From contig NFUV01000002.1 of NCBI GenBank assembly GCA_002127295.1, positions 496,001 through 560,000 of the forward strand: DNA of 64,000 nt. The letters run 5' to 3'. Shown here one piece after another: positions 7,809 to 17,948 of this stretch. The notes below the pieces were generated by a model that did not search any database, had not been told where the DNA came from, and saw only the letters and a program-made list of their open reading frames with translations. The DNA comes from Chitinophagaceae bacterium IBVUCB2 (GTDB lineage: Bacteria > Bacteroidota > Bacteroidia > Chitinophagales > Chitinophagaceae). The translations under genes were made by a program, and so were the position numbers. The stretch's first letter is position 1; each line of letters opens with the position of its first letter.

Positions 7809-8826
7809 CCTCGCAAGAGGGTTTACGGTGCTTATCATGCCTTCAATTCATATCGTAATGTTATACAGCCAACCCACAGTACAGCAATCCCCGTTAGGTG
7901 ATGTACTCGGTTTTATTGCAGAAGGCCCCGGTGCACAATTATTCATGTTACTGATGGGTATATCTTTTACGTTTTCAAAAAAGATTAATCCTAAATATGT
8001 TTTACAAAGAGCTTTTTATTTATTGATAGCGGCATATCTGCTTAACTTTTTTAAATTTCTTGTTCCATTGGGTCTGGGCTTAATGCCTGCGAATCTTTTG
8101 CAGGAACTGCAATTAAAAAATGATTTTACATCTGCCGGTTTTTTCTTGTTGATAGGAGACATCCTTCACTTCGCAGCCATTGCATATCTCGTTTTACACT
8201 TTATTTATCGCCTGAAATATTATCACTTTTGGTCCTTTGTAGCTGCCATTGCAATAATGATAGGGTCACCATTTGTCTGGGATCTGCACACGGGAATAGG
8301 TTCCCTTGATTATATCCTGCAACTGTTGGGCGGCCACCCACCCAATGTTTTCTTCCCTATATTCCCCTGGTTGGTATATCCGCTCATGGGACTGACACTC
8401 GGTTACCTGCTGAAAGAATGTAATCAAAATAGATTGATGAAGAATACAGGGTTATCAGGAGCAGGAATAGTTATAATTGCCTGTTTATTTCCCCCTACTG
8501 TACAATCAAATGATTGGTTGCCCTTCTACAGGACTGATGCCGCAGATACCTTATTTCATCTGGGATTTGTGTTGACATGGCTGTCTGTCTTTCACTGGCT
8601 TTCAAAGGAGATACCAGCGAATTTCTTTTATCGCTTGCTGACATTTTGCAGTAAGAACATTACTACCATTTATATCATTCAATGGGTTTTCATTTGTTGG
8701 TGTCTGGCCTTTACCGGCTACATGCAATTAAACATGACAAGCACATTGATATGGATGATCGGAATTACAACGATAACACTTTTATTAACCCATGCCCTGA
8801 ATAATGCCTACCGAAAAAGTATATGA
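7786..8826 (+). CDS. Multi-pass membrane acyltransferase-like protein (DUF1624/HGSNAT type)
   Basis: From the ATG at 7786 the product is 346 residues. It begins MKRIQSFDLARGFTVLIMPSIH, the signature start of the DUF1624 or heparan-alpha-glucosaminide acetyltransferase-like family, and has about nine to ten predicted membrane spans. The family moves acyl groups across or at the membrane. The start lies inside the upstream GNAT gene, and its end overlaps the N-hydroxylase gene by 23 bp, so the three genes are tightly coupled. A part in siderophore acylation or export is a guess from context. Confidence 0.72.
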   Translation: MKRIQSFDLARGFTVLIMPSIHIVMLYSQPTVQQSPLGDVLGFIAEGPGAQLFMLLMGISFTFSKKINPKYVLQRAFYLLIAAYLLNFFKFLVPLGLGLMPANLLQELQLKNDFTSAGFFLLIGDILHFAAIAYLVLHFIYRLKYYHFWSFVAAIAIMIGSPFVWDLHTGIGSLDYILQLLGGHPPNVFFPIFPWLVYPLMGLTLGYLLKECNQNRLMKNTGLSGAGIVIIACLFPPTVQSNDWLPFYRTDAADTLFHLGFVLTWLSVFHWLSKEIPANFFYRLLTFCSKNITTIYIIQWVFICWCLAFTGYMQLNMTSTLIWMIGITTITLLLTHALNNAYRKSI

Positions 8827-10048
8827 TATTATAGGAATTGGGATCGGCCCATTTAATTTAGGATTAGCAGCCCTATGTCATTCTATTCCCGATTTGAATT
8901 GTCTGTTCATTGATCGCAGCGATTCTTTCAACTGGCATCCGGGTTTAATGCTACCCAATGCCCGCTTGCAAGTGCCTTATTACGCCGACTTGGTATCACT
9001 GGCCAGCCCCTGCAATAATTTCATTTATATGAATTACCTGCATGACAAGAAACGTCAATTTCGTTTTGCAATAGCGGAAACCCTTTACATTAAACGAACA
9101 GACTATAATGAATACTGCCGTTGGGTCGCAAACCAATTAACAACTTTGCAGTTTGGAACAACCTGTATAAGTATAGAAAAGGAAAATAAATTTTACCGGG
9201 TTAAAACCAGTAACGACAGCTACCTTACCCAAAAAATCGTGTTGGGCACCGGCACTATTCCCTATGTTCCGGAACTGGGTCAAAAAGACAACTCAACTAT
9301 TCTTCATTCTTCTGAGTACTTGTATAAAAAAGATAAAATAACCGAACTTGATAGTATTACCGTCGTAGGCAGCGGACAAAGTGCCGCAGAAATTTTCTAT
9401 GATTTACTACAATGTTATAATGGGGGACTAAACTGGTTCACCCGGTCCAAACGTTTCTTCCCGATGGATTATTCCAAACTAACACTCGAAATGAGTACGC
9501 CGGATTACATTGATTACTATTTTTCATTGCCTGAAAGGAAAAAACAATCCATACTCGCAGACCAGGATGGTTTGTATAAGGGGATCAATCATTCCCTCAT
9601 CAGCGATATTTATGATTTGCTGCTAGACAAAAACCTACCCTATGAATCCCTACACCCCAACTGTGAACTAAAAAAAATAAGTGCTTATGGCGAATTAACC
9701 TTTCTGCATACGGAGCTGGAGAAAACATTTGTTCATAGTACCAGTGCTGTTATACTTGCCACCGGATATCAGCCAATCGTTCCCGATTGCATCAAACCAC
9801 TCCGTCCTTACATCCAATTAAATAACCAGGGTGTATATAAAGCTAACCTGGATTATTCCATAGATGATAACAAGAGCATCTTTATTCAAAATGCGGAACA
9901 ATCAACACATGGCTTTAATGCTTCCGACCTAAGTTTAGGACCTTACCGTAACGCAGTTATAATAAATACCATACTCGGCTATGACTATTACTCAGTTGAA
10001 AAGAACATCACTTTTCAGAACTTTGGATTACCCCTCAATTGCCAATAA
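8804..10048 (+). CDS. Flavin-dependent lysine/ornithine N-monooxygenase (IucD/SidA/PvdA family)
   Basis: The 414-residue length is normal for the family. An FAD-binding GIGIGPFNLGLAAL lies at residues 11-24, the substrate-loop region contains FNWHPGLMLPNARLQVPYY, the NADPH-binding motif VVGSGQSAAE lies near residue 187, and the conserved LATGYQP lies near residue 324. The enzyme hydroxylates the side-chain amine of lysine, ornithine or a related diamine, the first step to a hydroxamate siderophore. No IucA/IucC synthetase or diamine decarboxylase gene is visible nearby, so this cassette needs partners elsewhere or makes a simpler product. Confidence 0.9.
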   Translation: MPTEKVYDIIGIGIGPFNLGLAALCHSIPDLNCLFIDRSDSFNWHPGLMLPNARLQVPYYADLVSLASPCNNFIYMNYLHDKKRQFRFAIAETLYIKRTDYNEYCRWVANQLTTLQFGTTCISIEKENKFYRVKTSNDSYLTQKIVLGTGTIPYVPELGQKDNSTILHSSEYLYKKDKITELDSITVVGSGQSAAEIFYDLLQCYNGGLNWFTRSKRFFPMDYSKLTLEMSTPDYIDYYFSLPERKKQSILADQDGLYKGINHSLISDIYDLLLDKNLPYESLHPNCELKKISAYGELTFLHTELEKTFVHSTSAVILATGYQPIVPDCIKPLRPYIQLNNQGVYKANLDYSIDDNKSIFIQNAEQSTHGFNASDLSLGPYRNAVIINTILGYDYYSVEKNITFQNFGLPLNCQ

Positions 10049-10160
10049 GTCAAAGAACTCACATAGGTGGCTTATGTAAACATCATTTCCTTGCTCTTCT
10101 TTATCATCCCGATGCAAGCGAGAAATAAGCAAAGCTTACGGACGTAGCCCCAAGCCTTTC

Positions 10161-10719
10161 TCAAAACCAACACCGTATCCTTTCCCACCTTCCTTTCGCA
10201 TATTCGTTATACATCTTATGCGCCACCAGCCCTCTTACCAACCAGTCATGTGTCGAACAAAACTTTTTATCTGAGTCATATCTCATCATAGCAATTACTG
10301 GTTGCCAGTTTTTTGGTGCTTTGGTGAAATATGTTGCATCAAGGTCATACTTATCACTTTTGTAATACGCAACAAATTCGCCATGTTTATTATAAAAAAA
10401 ATCATACCGTTTCATTTCTTCTTCCCAGTAAGTAATTTCATTCTCTCGTTTGTCGGGAATAAACAGTAAAGCTTCTGATATGATAGTAAAATACTGGATA
10501 TATCCCTGTAAACTGTGGCTTCACGATTTTAAAAAACTCAATTTCATCCAGAGCATCCGTAAACACCGATGATGAAACCATCACTTTTAATTTATCCCAA
10601 TATTTATTCGCTATCCAGAACCCAACTGCCGCCCTTTCCGCTTCGGGCAAATCAGTATCCTGGTTTTCCTTTATTTCTTCCAGCATTTCAGTATGCAAAC
10701 TTTCATACGCCGGACTCAT
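10161..10719 (-). pseudogene. rteC: Frameshifted rteC (excision regulator) homologue
   Basis: Two open frames, 10438..10719 and 10161..10415, together read like one RteC protein. The first ends with LDEIEFFKIVKPQFTG followed by YYHIRSFTVYSRQTRE and a stop. The second frame continues NEITYWEEEMKRYDFFYNKHGEFVAYYKS, matching the next RteC block (FF..N.EFY.YYRSG...LD..YF). The shift lies near 10436-10445. In CTnDOT-type elements RteC activates excision genes. The break could be real decay, a programmed frameshift or a base-calling error. The family match is from pattern memory, not a search. Confidence 0.62.
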
Positions 10720-10725
10720 AAGTAG

Positions 10726-11121
10726 TTAAATATTTTCTTCATAGAAAAAATATTCCCTGTCTAATATCTCTTCCAAGTTGGCCAGCAATTGCGTCTTATA
10801 AAACTTTGACACCGGCACATAGTATTCTCCGACCACTATTCTCTTTCTTCTTACACCCCGCATGTGCCTCAATGAAACAATATGCGACCGGTGTGCCATA
10901 AAAAACTCATTTACCGGCAGATCATTTAGAATATCCTGCAGGCTACGATAGGTTCTGAAACAATTGTTCACAGTATAAATGACTGTTTCACTGCCATATC
11001 TGCTCACATGTGTTATCTCAAAAAATAAAATACTTAATACTCGTCCACCACTTATAGCAATAATTGAAGTCTTCGGATGATACTCCATTAACTTTTCTTG
11101 TTGTATTATTTCTTTTTCCAT
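10726..11121 (-). CDS. Stand-alone LytTR DNA-binding regulator
   Basis: The product from the ATG at 11121 is 131 residues and consists almost only of a LytTR domain: a short N-terminal helix, then ISHVSRYGSET-like strands (seen here as FFEITHVSRYGSETVIYTV), the conserved FFMAHRSHIVSLRHM and a final VPVSKFYKTQLLANL. There is no receiver domain. The longer frame to 11241 has no support. It lies 6 bp upstream of the rteC remnant and reads in the same direction, so both belong to an ICE control region. Confidence 0.82.
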   Translation of the reverse strand: MEKEIIQQEKLMEYHPKTSIIAISGGRVLSILFFEITHVSRYGSETVIYTVNNCFRTYRSLQDILNDLPVNEFFMAHRSHIVSLRHMRGVRRKRIVVGEYYVPVSKFYKTQLLANLEEILDREYFFYEENI

Positions 11122-11284
11122 TTTGGGTTTGTTAAAAAAAGGGAAGCTTTTTACACTTCCCTTCCAAACTAACTGCTTGTTTGTTTTTGAGAAAACTAAA
11201 TAAAAGGGCATTGTAGAAACAAACCCCGACGTGATACGCAACCAACGGCATCACAGATGAGAAAACTAATTTATAACGAAATGG

Positions 11285-11617
11285 CTAGTAAGTCCTTTCA
11301 ATATCTACTTTCACTACATCAGCTTGGCTAAGTAATTCATCTCTCAATTCATTTAATTGCTTTGTTCTATCGCATCTGCAAGTAAGTCTATACTCAACTT
11401 GCTGTTGTGCCGTGTAAAGAGTCTGCATACTAACCACCAACACACCAAACTTCATAAAAACATTCGTTATAACAGGTATCGTCACTTCATTCTCCCTCGT
11501 AGTAACGGTTACCGTATATTTAAGGGCACGACTTGTTTCAGTTATGCTAACTGATCTACATCCACTAGTGCTCATTTCGAAAACCAAAATGACTATTATC
11601 AGAAAACCCAACTTCAT
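11285..11617 (-). CDS. Small predicted lipoprotein with an ACT-like C-terminal region
   Basis: The 110-residue product has a hydrophobic N-terminus and a lipobox-like STSGC (Cys about residue 20). The rest alternates strands and one helix (YTVTVTTRENEV ... VEYRLTCRCD ... LNELRDELLSQADVVKVDIE). This resembles the small C-terminal domain seen in MgtC-type proteins or an ACT fold, but no function follows from it. It lies 9 bp downstream of the TlpA-like gene and may be the last gene of the uptake operon. Confidence 0.55.
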   Translation of the reverse strand: MKLGFLIIVILVFEMSTSGCRSVSITETSRALKYTVTVTTRENEVTIPVITNVFMKFGVLVVSMQTLYTAQQQVEYRLTCRCDRTKQLNELRDELLSQADVVKVDIERTY

Positions 11618-11626
11618 TTCTATCTT

Positions 11627-12973
11627 TTATTTGAACCCCTTCTTACCCGGAGGCGTACTTTTATTTTCTTGCTTATTATCTTTGATAACTAACACTTCAA
11701 TTTCATAATCTTTCTCGATGAGGTCAAGATCATATTTTTGAAGTGCCTTTCGGAGACTTTCTACATTGGTAATATTTGTCTCCAATTTCAGATCTACTGA
11801 TTCCCCGTATCCGGTGCCGTCAATCACGGGCATCTTTAGTGTTTGGAGAAAATGATTTAATTGTGAAACTAAAAAACCTAGTTTAGAATTTAAGAGAACC
11901 GCTTCAAATGGTTCAACAGAAATATGGGTTTCCCCACCTTTAGATTTTATTTTATCCACTGCTGTGGTTCTCTCCAGTACCAGGCACCTTCTTACCCTTT
12001 TTTCAATTGCCGCTTTATATTGGGGGAAAAAACGCAACATATCATTTCGCATAATTTCGTAGACGTTAGCGGATAGATGTTCAGGTACAATTAACTCATA
12101 GGTCCATGAGTGATCCTTCAACCACTCCTTAAATTTATCACCAACTTCATGGGAAATAACTTTTGTTGAATCCGCCACCTCCAAAACTATCTTTGACCCG
12201 TTGAAGTAACGGGTATCATCACTCCAGGCTATGGCAAACAGGAATTTAATCCAACTGTTAAGCATGGTGATTTTTCTGACCATTCCCTTATTATCTCTTA
12301 TGATATCCATTCTTGGAGTAAGCCCCTCTTTAAAGTCAGTCAGTAAGGATTGATACTTAATATCAGTCTCGGTAAATCCAAGATTTTGGAATAATACAGC
12401 AGTTTCCCTGTCGTAATTCTTCAGTACATCCTTTTTTATTTTCAGTGAAACCTTACTTTTGTTCAGCATCATTCTAATGGTGTCTGCTGTTATTTGCTCA
12501 AATCCGGTAATAGCTATTACCATTCCAGAATCATTCACCCATACATAATGAGGTAGTTCCTTATGCGGAAACAATTTTCCGAATATACTGTCACTGGTAA
12601 CAAATGGTAAAGACACCGTTTTAAATCTTGCCGATTTACTCATTAACCGTTGCACTTCTGCTTTCGATTGATAGGTAACCGGGAGAATTTGAATTTCATT
12701 ACTAAATTGCTTTTGTATAGAATCCATTTTCGGCATCATGGCCACACAAGGGGAACACCAGGTTGCCCAAAAGTCAAGAATCAACATTCTCCCATGGAAA
12801 TCCTTACTATTAAGTGTTGACTTGTTATAGTTAATAATATTGTTAATAGTTAAGTTGGGTAGTGTTGAGCCAATCGTCAGCTCTGTTAGTTGGGGACTGC
12901 TTACGCTATTTTGGGCAATAACTTTGTTTCCAAAAAACAATAGGACACCAGCCCAGCACAAATATTTGTTCAT
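11627..12973 (-). CDS. TlpA-like thioredoxin fused to a TIGR03435/DUF3738-like domain
   Basis: The 448-residue product has a signal peptide (about residues 1-20) and a TlpA-type thioredoxin domain (about 33-170) with active site WATWCSPC (Cys73 and Cys76). The C-terminal half (about 200-435) ends in PVIDGTGYGESVDLKLETN ... LRKALQKYDLDL, which matches the 'soil-associated' TIGR03435 (DUF3738) pattern. It is probably a periplasmic thiol-disulphide enzyme. It follows a SusC/SusD pair, as TlpA-like genes often do in Chitinophagaceae uptake cassettes. The substrate is unknown. Confidence 0.8.
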   Translation of the reverse strand: MNKYLCWAGVLLFFGNKVIAQNSVSSPQLTELTIGSTLPNLTINNIINYNKSTLNSKDFHGRMLILDFWATWCSPCVAMMPKMDSIQKQFSNEIQILPVTYQSKAEVQRLMSKSARFKTVSLPFVTSDSIFGKLFPHKELPHYVWVNDSGMVIAITGFEQITADTIRMMLNKSKVSLKIKKDVLKNYDRETAVLFQNLGFTETDIKYQSLLTDFKEGLTPRMDIIRDNKGMVRKITMLNSWIKFLFAIAWSDDTRYFNGSKIVLEVADSTKVISHEVGDKFKEWLKDHSWTYELIVPEHLSANVYEIMRNDMLRFFPQYKAAIEKRVRRCLVLERTTAVDKIKSKGGETHISVEPFEAVLLNSKLGFLVSQLNHFLQTLKMPVIDGTGYGESVDLKLETNITNVESLRKALQKYDLDLIEKDYEIEVLVIKDNKQENKSTPPGKKGFK

Positions 12974-13005
12974 ACTGAATAATTTTAATTAGTAATAAAA
13001 AAGTT

Positions 13006-14367
13006 CTACTGTCGGGGGTTTTGCTCAATCCCACTCTTGGTAATTTCCTCCAGCGGAATAGGATACACATATCTCAGATCATTTGGAGGGAGGGTATATG
13101 TTTGGCTATTAAGAATTCTCTTTAAGGTAATTGCATAATTCGGATCTTTATTTAGTCTTCGCAGATCATTCCATCTCCTGCCACGAAAAGCCAGTTCTTT
13201 TCTTCTCTCAATTAATACTTTGCTTAATGCCTCTGTTTGATTTGCTGCGATCATATCAACATAAGTTCCGGTTTTCCATCTTGTTCTCAGTAATGTATTC
13301 AGGTCATTCATAGAAGCCGCAACATTATTTTTCCTGGCATTACATTCAGCCCGGATTAGGTAAAGTTCATCTGTAGCAACTCCTGAGAAAAAGGAAGAAC
13401 CCGACTGATTATAGCTTCCTTTAAAACTATAACCTACTGTTCTGTTTCTGTAAAATAAAACTTTACGAAGGTCATCGGCATGATAGGATTGAAATAAAAG
13501 CGTATCAACATAACCAGTCCCCAGTACAATAATTCCGTACGAAATTTGAACACAGTGATATATGACTTCGGCATTAAACCTTGTAAACGGGGTATTAGAG
13601 GCAGGACTTAATGTGTTATAATTAAGCAATGTATTATACCTGCTTAATGCGGCATCGGAATATTCTAATGCTTTATCATAATTACCCATGGTTAAATAAA
13701 CATCTGCCAGCAATCCTTCTGCTGCTACTTTTGAAGGTCTTGTTTTAAAACTAACAGAGAGAGGTAATAATTGTTTTGCCTCATTTAAGTCGGCCAGTAT
13801 CAAATCATAGACTCCTTGTACATTTCCCCTCGTAGCAGTTTGGTTAATATCAGCACTTATTTTGATTGGTATTCCTAAATCTGTTGAAGAGCTGACCGGG
13901 TCATAAGGTTTGGCAAAAAGGGAAACCATATTATAATGACCAAGTGCTCTGAAAAAGAGAGCGGTTCCCCTGATGGCATTCCATTCTGTGCTGTTGGATG
14001 GAATAACGTCAATTTTAGCAAGAGTTTCCAGCACAGCATTGGCATAATATATATTTTCATAACCATTTCTCCATTCGGCGGATGGCTGGGTTCCGAATAT
14101 ATCCGGCATCCAGGTATACATGTTACGTTCCGGTTCCTGTGCCGACTGCCAGTCTGCAAAGTATTTGAAATAATTATCAGCACCTATTTCCCCAATCGCC
14201 GGTTCTCTGGTGTTTAACCGTTGATTATTATCTAAAAGTATTTGACAATCTTGCAGCGTGGAAGGAATAACCAATGCTTTATTTGGTTTTTCATCCAACC
14301 AATTTTTCTTACAGGAGAAGAGTGCTAACAACGTTATAGCTCCCAGGCATATTGATAATCGTTTCAT
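13006..14367 (-). CDS. SusD/RagB-family substrate-binding lipoprotein
   Basis: The 453-residue product has a lipoprotein signal (LLALFSC, Cys about residue 19). It has the SusD features: NKALVIPSTLQDCQILLDN, tetratricopeptide-like helices (GNYDKALEYSDAALSRYN), and a C-terminal RRKELAFRGRRWNDLRRLNKDP followed by LRYVYPIPLEEI. Such proteins cap the SusC channel on the cell surface and hand over ligand. It lies 20 bp downstream of its SusC partner in an ECF/FecR-controlled cassette carried by the ICE. Confidence 0.93.
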   Translation of the reverse strand: MKRLSICLGAITLLALFSCKKNWLDEKPNKALVIPSTLQDCQILLDNNQRLNTREPAIGEIGADNYFKYFADWQSAQEPERNMYTWMPDIFGTQPSAEWRNGYENIYYANAVLETLAKIDVIPSNSTEWNAIRGTALFFRALGHYNMVSLFAKPYDPVSSSTDLGIPIKISADINQTATRGNVQGVYDLILADLNEAKQLLPLSVSFKTRPSKVAAEGLLADVYLTMGNYDKALEYSDAALSRYNTLLNYNTLSPASNTPFTRFNAEVIYHCVQISYGIIVLGTGYVDTLLFQSYHADDLRKVLFYRNRTVGYSFKGSYNQSGSSFFSGVATDELYLIRAECNARKNNVAASMNDLNTLLRTRWKTGTYVDMIAANQTEALSKVLIERRKELAFRGRRWNDLRRLNKDPNYAITLKRILNSQTYTLPPNDLRYVYPIPLEEITKSGIEQNPRQ

Positions 14368-14387
14368 AATTTAATAATTGAATAGGT

Positions 14388-17300
14388 TTAAAAGGTGGTT
14401 TTAATCCCAAAGGAAATTGTTTTTGGATTCGGGTAGTTCGAAACAATGTCGGGGTAATTGGAAATATCCGGATCTATATTACTTTTATTTGCCCTCCAGA
14501 TTATTCCAAGGTTATTAGCATACGCATAAATTCGTAAATCCCTGAATGGCGTTTTCTTCAGAAATCTCTCCTTTAACTGATAACTTATTGAAATATCCTG
14601 TAAGCGGATATGATCCCCTTTTTCTATTAACACTTCTGAAAATGTATAAAACACATCCCTGTTGGAAGAGAATGGCACTGCCGGCATAGAAGGAACATTG
14701 GTAATTTTTTCGTCACCTGCTTTTTGCCATCTTTTCTCAAAGTCCGCATGTCCTCTCCATCCTGTGTAAAGCCGGTTGTAATAAATAGAGGGCCTGCGTA
14801 TATAATAGCCGAATTTGTAAACCATATTCGCTGAAACAGTAAGCCCGGCAAATGAAAAGTTATTACGCAATCCACCAAAGGCAACAGGTATCGCTGACCC
14901 ATGATAAATCAATTCCTCTGGTGTTGTGCCGCTGAGTATAGCATTATAATCCTTAGTGAGATTACCTTTGTTGTATCCTTGGGGATCGCCGTTTAGTGGA
15001 TCAAGTCCTCCCCATCGCAGGCTGTAAACAGAAAACAGTGGTCTTCCTTCTAATGGATAAAGAATAAATCCATTATCGCCATAATTTAGATAATTCGTAG
15101 AGATTGCTTTAATATCATAGCTGGTGACTTTCTCTTTAACATAACTGAAAAGAAAGTTTACATCCCATTTGAATTTTTTGTTACTAATAACAGAGTTTAG
15201 AATCAGGTCAACACCCTGTGTTTTTGTTTTAGCGAAATTCCCTCTCACCTGCAGCATGCCGGATGAAGGTGCAATAAATTCATCTCCGAATAAATCTGAT
15301 CCCGATTTAATGTAATATTCTATGCTTCCACCTATTATTTTATTACGGGATTCAAAATCAACTCCTAGGTTGATAGTCTTTACTTTTTCCCATCTGAGCT
15401 CTTTATTAGGGGGAGACAATAATGCTCCATAGGGCAACCCGGTTTGACTGGCAGGAAAACCAAATGCTATTGCGGTGAGATAGGCTGTAACGGATTTATC
15501 AATATTGCCGTTATAACCATAAGTTGCTCTTAATTTAAGGGTTGGAAATAATTTAGTGTTATAAAACTTCTCATTACTGATATTCCATAAAACTCCCGCA
15601 GACCATAATGGAATACCTTTTTGATTTGTCTTGACACCAAAGAGATTGGAAGCATCTTTTCTTGCACTTCCGGATACGGTGTACCTTTTTTTGTAAGTAT
15701 ATGAACCATTAAAAAATGTGGAAATAAACCTGTCTGTAAAGCCAGATAAAGAATTCCCATTTGGGATGGTTGCAAAATTGGCCGTATTATAATATAATGG
15801 GAAAAAGGTGATATAGTCAACCTGCGCCGAAGTGGCAAGATCATCGTTATATCCATAGTACCTGGAACTGTTGCCGTTAATTATTGATTCCTTTATCTCT
15901 GCACCGGCAATAGCATTTACTTCATTTGACTGATTCCATGTCTTGTTGAAATTTAACTGTCCTCTGCCTGTATGAGACCTTAGATCCGTCGAACTTAAAT
16001 CCAGCACTCCGCCAAGAGGTACTTGTCTGATATAGGTACCGCCACTTGCATCTGTAAACCTGTTGATTAAATCTCTCGCATAATATGTTTGCTGGCTTCT
16101 ATGATTTTTTGAGGAAGTATTTTGTTTTTCATACTGATACTTAAATTCAGCATCAAGCCCTTTTAAAATACTATACTTTACACCAAGGGTCAGTCTGGTA
16201 TTAGTAAGAATGTTTCTGTTATCAGCAAGCTTTATTTCATCTATAGGATTGTATTGCCAGCCCAGCATTTGTGAAGGCAGGCTGGTTACAAAGCTATTTC
16301 GGAGAGTATAAAATATTGGCAGGGAGTTGCCACTTTGATCTGCCAGTTGAGCATAGGGATAAAGGGCCTTGTTATTTCCAGATGAGATGTTTTCATACCC
16401 CGGGCTATTCCGCTGGCTTTCACTCTGTACATAATTTAGCCCTGCGGTAACAACCAGTGATTTTGTAACACGGAAGTTATTCAGTGTATTAAACGTATAT
16501 CGCTTGTAATAATTGCCAACATTTGTAAGCAAATTATTATCAAACCCTAAAGAAAAATTATAATTAATGTTCTCAGTTCCCCCATTTAAATTAATAGCAT
16601 GTTGCTGATTAACGCTTGTTCGGTGAATGTATTTTGATAAATCGGTTCTTACATCATTTCCACGCAATGCATTAATCAGGGCATCCGCTTCCGCAGGGGT
16701 AATCAGCCCGTCTCTTTTCTTTATAAGGATTTCTACAACAGGCGATAGGATCGGACGGTCTGGCGAAGTTTCATCCGAAGAATAGTAACTCTGATTGAAA
16801 AGGCTGGTTTCAACATCAATAAAACTGGATGATGCAAGGTAATTCTGGTTATAAAACAAATCAGGTTTTTCTCCAAATGTTACATTGTTGTTTAACTCAA
16901 TTCGTAAAGCCTGATTAAATCTTCCTTTTTTTGTGATAATTACAATCACACCGTTTCCTGCTCTTGCTCCCCATATAGAGGCGGCGGCAGCATCTTTCAA
17001 CACGCTGATGCTTTCTATATCATTTGGATTAATATTATTTATATCGCCATCATAAGGGAAATTATCAACTACTATCAATGGTTTGTCGTTAGCAAAGATG
17101 GTACTGCGGCCCCTGATACTTATGTCATTCGCCTGCCGCCTATTGGTATTAAATATTAATCCGCTTGTAATACCATCAATACGGCTCAGTATATCTGTAC
17201 TAACCCTTCTGTTGATTAATTCATTATCAATTTTTACAAAAGAACCTGTGGCCCTTTCTTTTGGTATATCCTGATAGCCCGTGCTTACCACTTGCACATC

Positions 17301-17948
17301 TTGCCCTTGTACAATTCTTGTTTTTGTACTGATTGTTGCCAGGTCATTTCTTCCACTCACTTTTATTTCATAGGTCTCAATATTCACACCGGTTATAACA
17401 AGGGTTGAATTTTCATCCACTCCTTTAATAGTAAAGAAACCGTTTATATCGGTGGTAACGGCGTTCCTGGTTCCTTTTACGCTTACAGTGGCTATCACCG
17501 CTTCACCATTTTCATTTACAACCCGGCCTTTAACATCAATGGGGGGTGGAGCCAACAGTAAATTGTCAGAATTGATAACAACAGGTGCAATAGGTTTTAG
17601 CACTACCGTTTTTCCAATTAGTTCATAACTGAAAGGCTGGTTCTTAAAACAAAGATTTAGCACTTCTTCCAGGCTTGCAGCCTTTACTTCTATGGTAACA
17701 TTTTTGGCCTCTTGCAGCAACTCCACTTTGTAATAAAAGGTAACTCCGGCTTGCTGTTTAATGGATTGAAATATCTCCGTAATCGGGGCATTTCGCTTCG
17801 ACATAGTAATTTTTTGCGCATTACCTGTAGCACTCACCTGCATGGCAGCAACAAAGAAAAAGAAGGCTGTAAATTTCATAATCAACAGCGTTTTGGTTGT
17901 TAAGAATCTACCCAATGGGTAGCCTTTACAAAGAGCCTTTAATAGCAT
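14388..17948 (-). CDS. SusC/RagA-family TonB-dependent receptor with STN domain
   Basis: The 1186-residue protein begins with the long Chitinophagaceae-type leader (MLLKALCKGYPLGRFLTTKT) and a signal sequence. An STN signalling domain follows (about 45-120), then a carboxypeptidase-regulatory-like domain (about 138-215), a plug (about 225-340, with RGRSTIFANDKPLIVVDNFP) and a 22-strand barrel. The STN domain predicts surface signalling through the FecR anti-sigma factor and ECF sigma encoded just upstream. It imports ligand across the outer membrane with its SusD partner. The substrate is unknown; the TlpA partner points to peptide or metal chelate rather than glycan. Confidence 0.94.
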   Translation of the reverse strand: MLLKALCKGYPLGRFLTTKTLLIMKFTAFFFFVAAMQVSATGNAQKITMSKRNAPITEIFQSIKQQAGVTFYYKVELLQEAKNVTIEVKAASLEEVLNLCFKNQPFSYELIGKTVVLKPIAPVVINSDNLLLAPPPIDVKGRVVNENGEAVIATVSVKGTRNAVTTDINGFFTIKGVDENSTLVITGVNIETYEIKVSGRNDLATISTKTRIVQGQDVQVVSTGYQDIPKERATGSFVKIDNELINRRVSTDILSRIDGITSGLIFNTNRRQANDISIRGRSTIFANDKPLIVVDNFPYDGDINNINPNDIESISVLKDAAAASIWGARAGNGVIVIITKKGRFNQALRIELNNNVTFGEKPDLFYNQNYLASSSFIDVETSLFNQSYYSSDETSPDRPILSPVVEILIKKRDGLITPAEADALINALRGNDVRTDLSKYIHRTSVNQQHAINLNGGTENINYNFSLGFDNNLLTNVGNYYKRYTFNTLNNFRVTKSLVVTAGLNYVQSESQRNSPGYENISSGNNKALYPYAQLADQSGNSLPIFYTLRNSFVTSLPSQMLGWQYNPIDEIKLADNRNILTNTRLTLGVKYSILKGLDAEFKYQYEKQNTSSKNHRSQQTYYARDLINRFTDASGGTYIRQVPLGGVLDLSSTDLRSHTGRGQLNFNKTWNQSNEVNAIAGAEIKESIINGNSSRYYGYNDDLATSAQVDYITFFPLYYNTANFATIPNGNSLSGFTDRFISTFFNGSYTYKKRYTVSGSARKDASNLFGVKTNQKGIPLWSAGVLWNISNEKFYNTKLFPTLKLRATYGYNGNIDKSVTAYLTAIAFGFPASQTGLPYGALLSPPNKELRWEKVKTINLGVDFESRNKIIGGSIEYYIKSGSDLFGDEFIAPSSGMLQVRGNFAKTKTQGVDLILNSVISNKKFKWDVNFLFSYVKEKVTSYDIKAISTNYLNYGDNGFILYPLEGRPLFSVYSLRWGGLDPLNGDPQGYNKGNLTKDYNAILSGTTPEELIYHGSAIPVAFGGLRNNFSFAGLTVSANMVYKFGYYIRRPSIYYNRLYTGWRGHADFEKRWQKAGDEKITNVPSMPAVPFSSNRDVFYTFSEVLIEKGDHIRLQDISISYQLKERFLKKTPFRDLRIYAYANNLGIIWRANKSNIDPDISNYPDIVSNYPNPKTISFGIKTTF

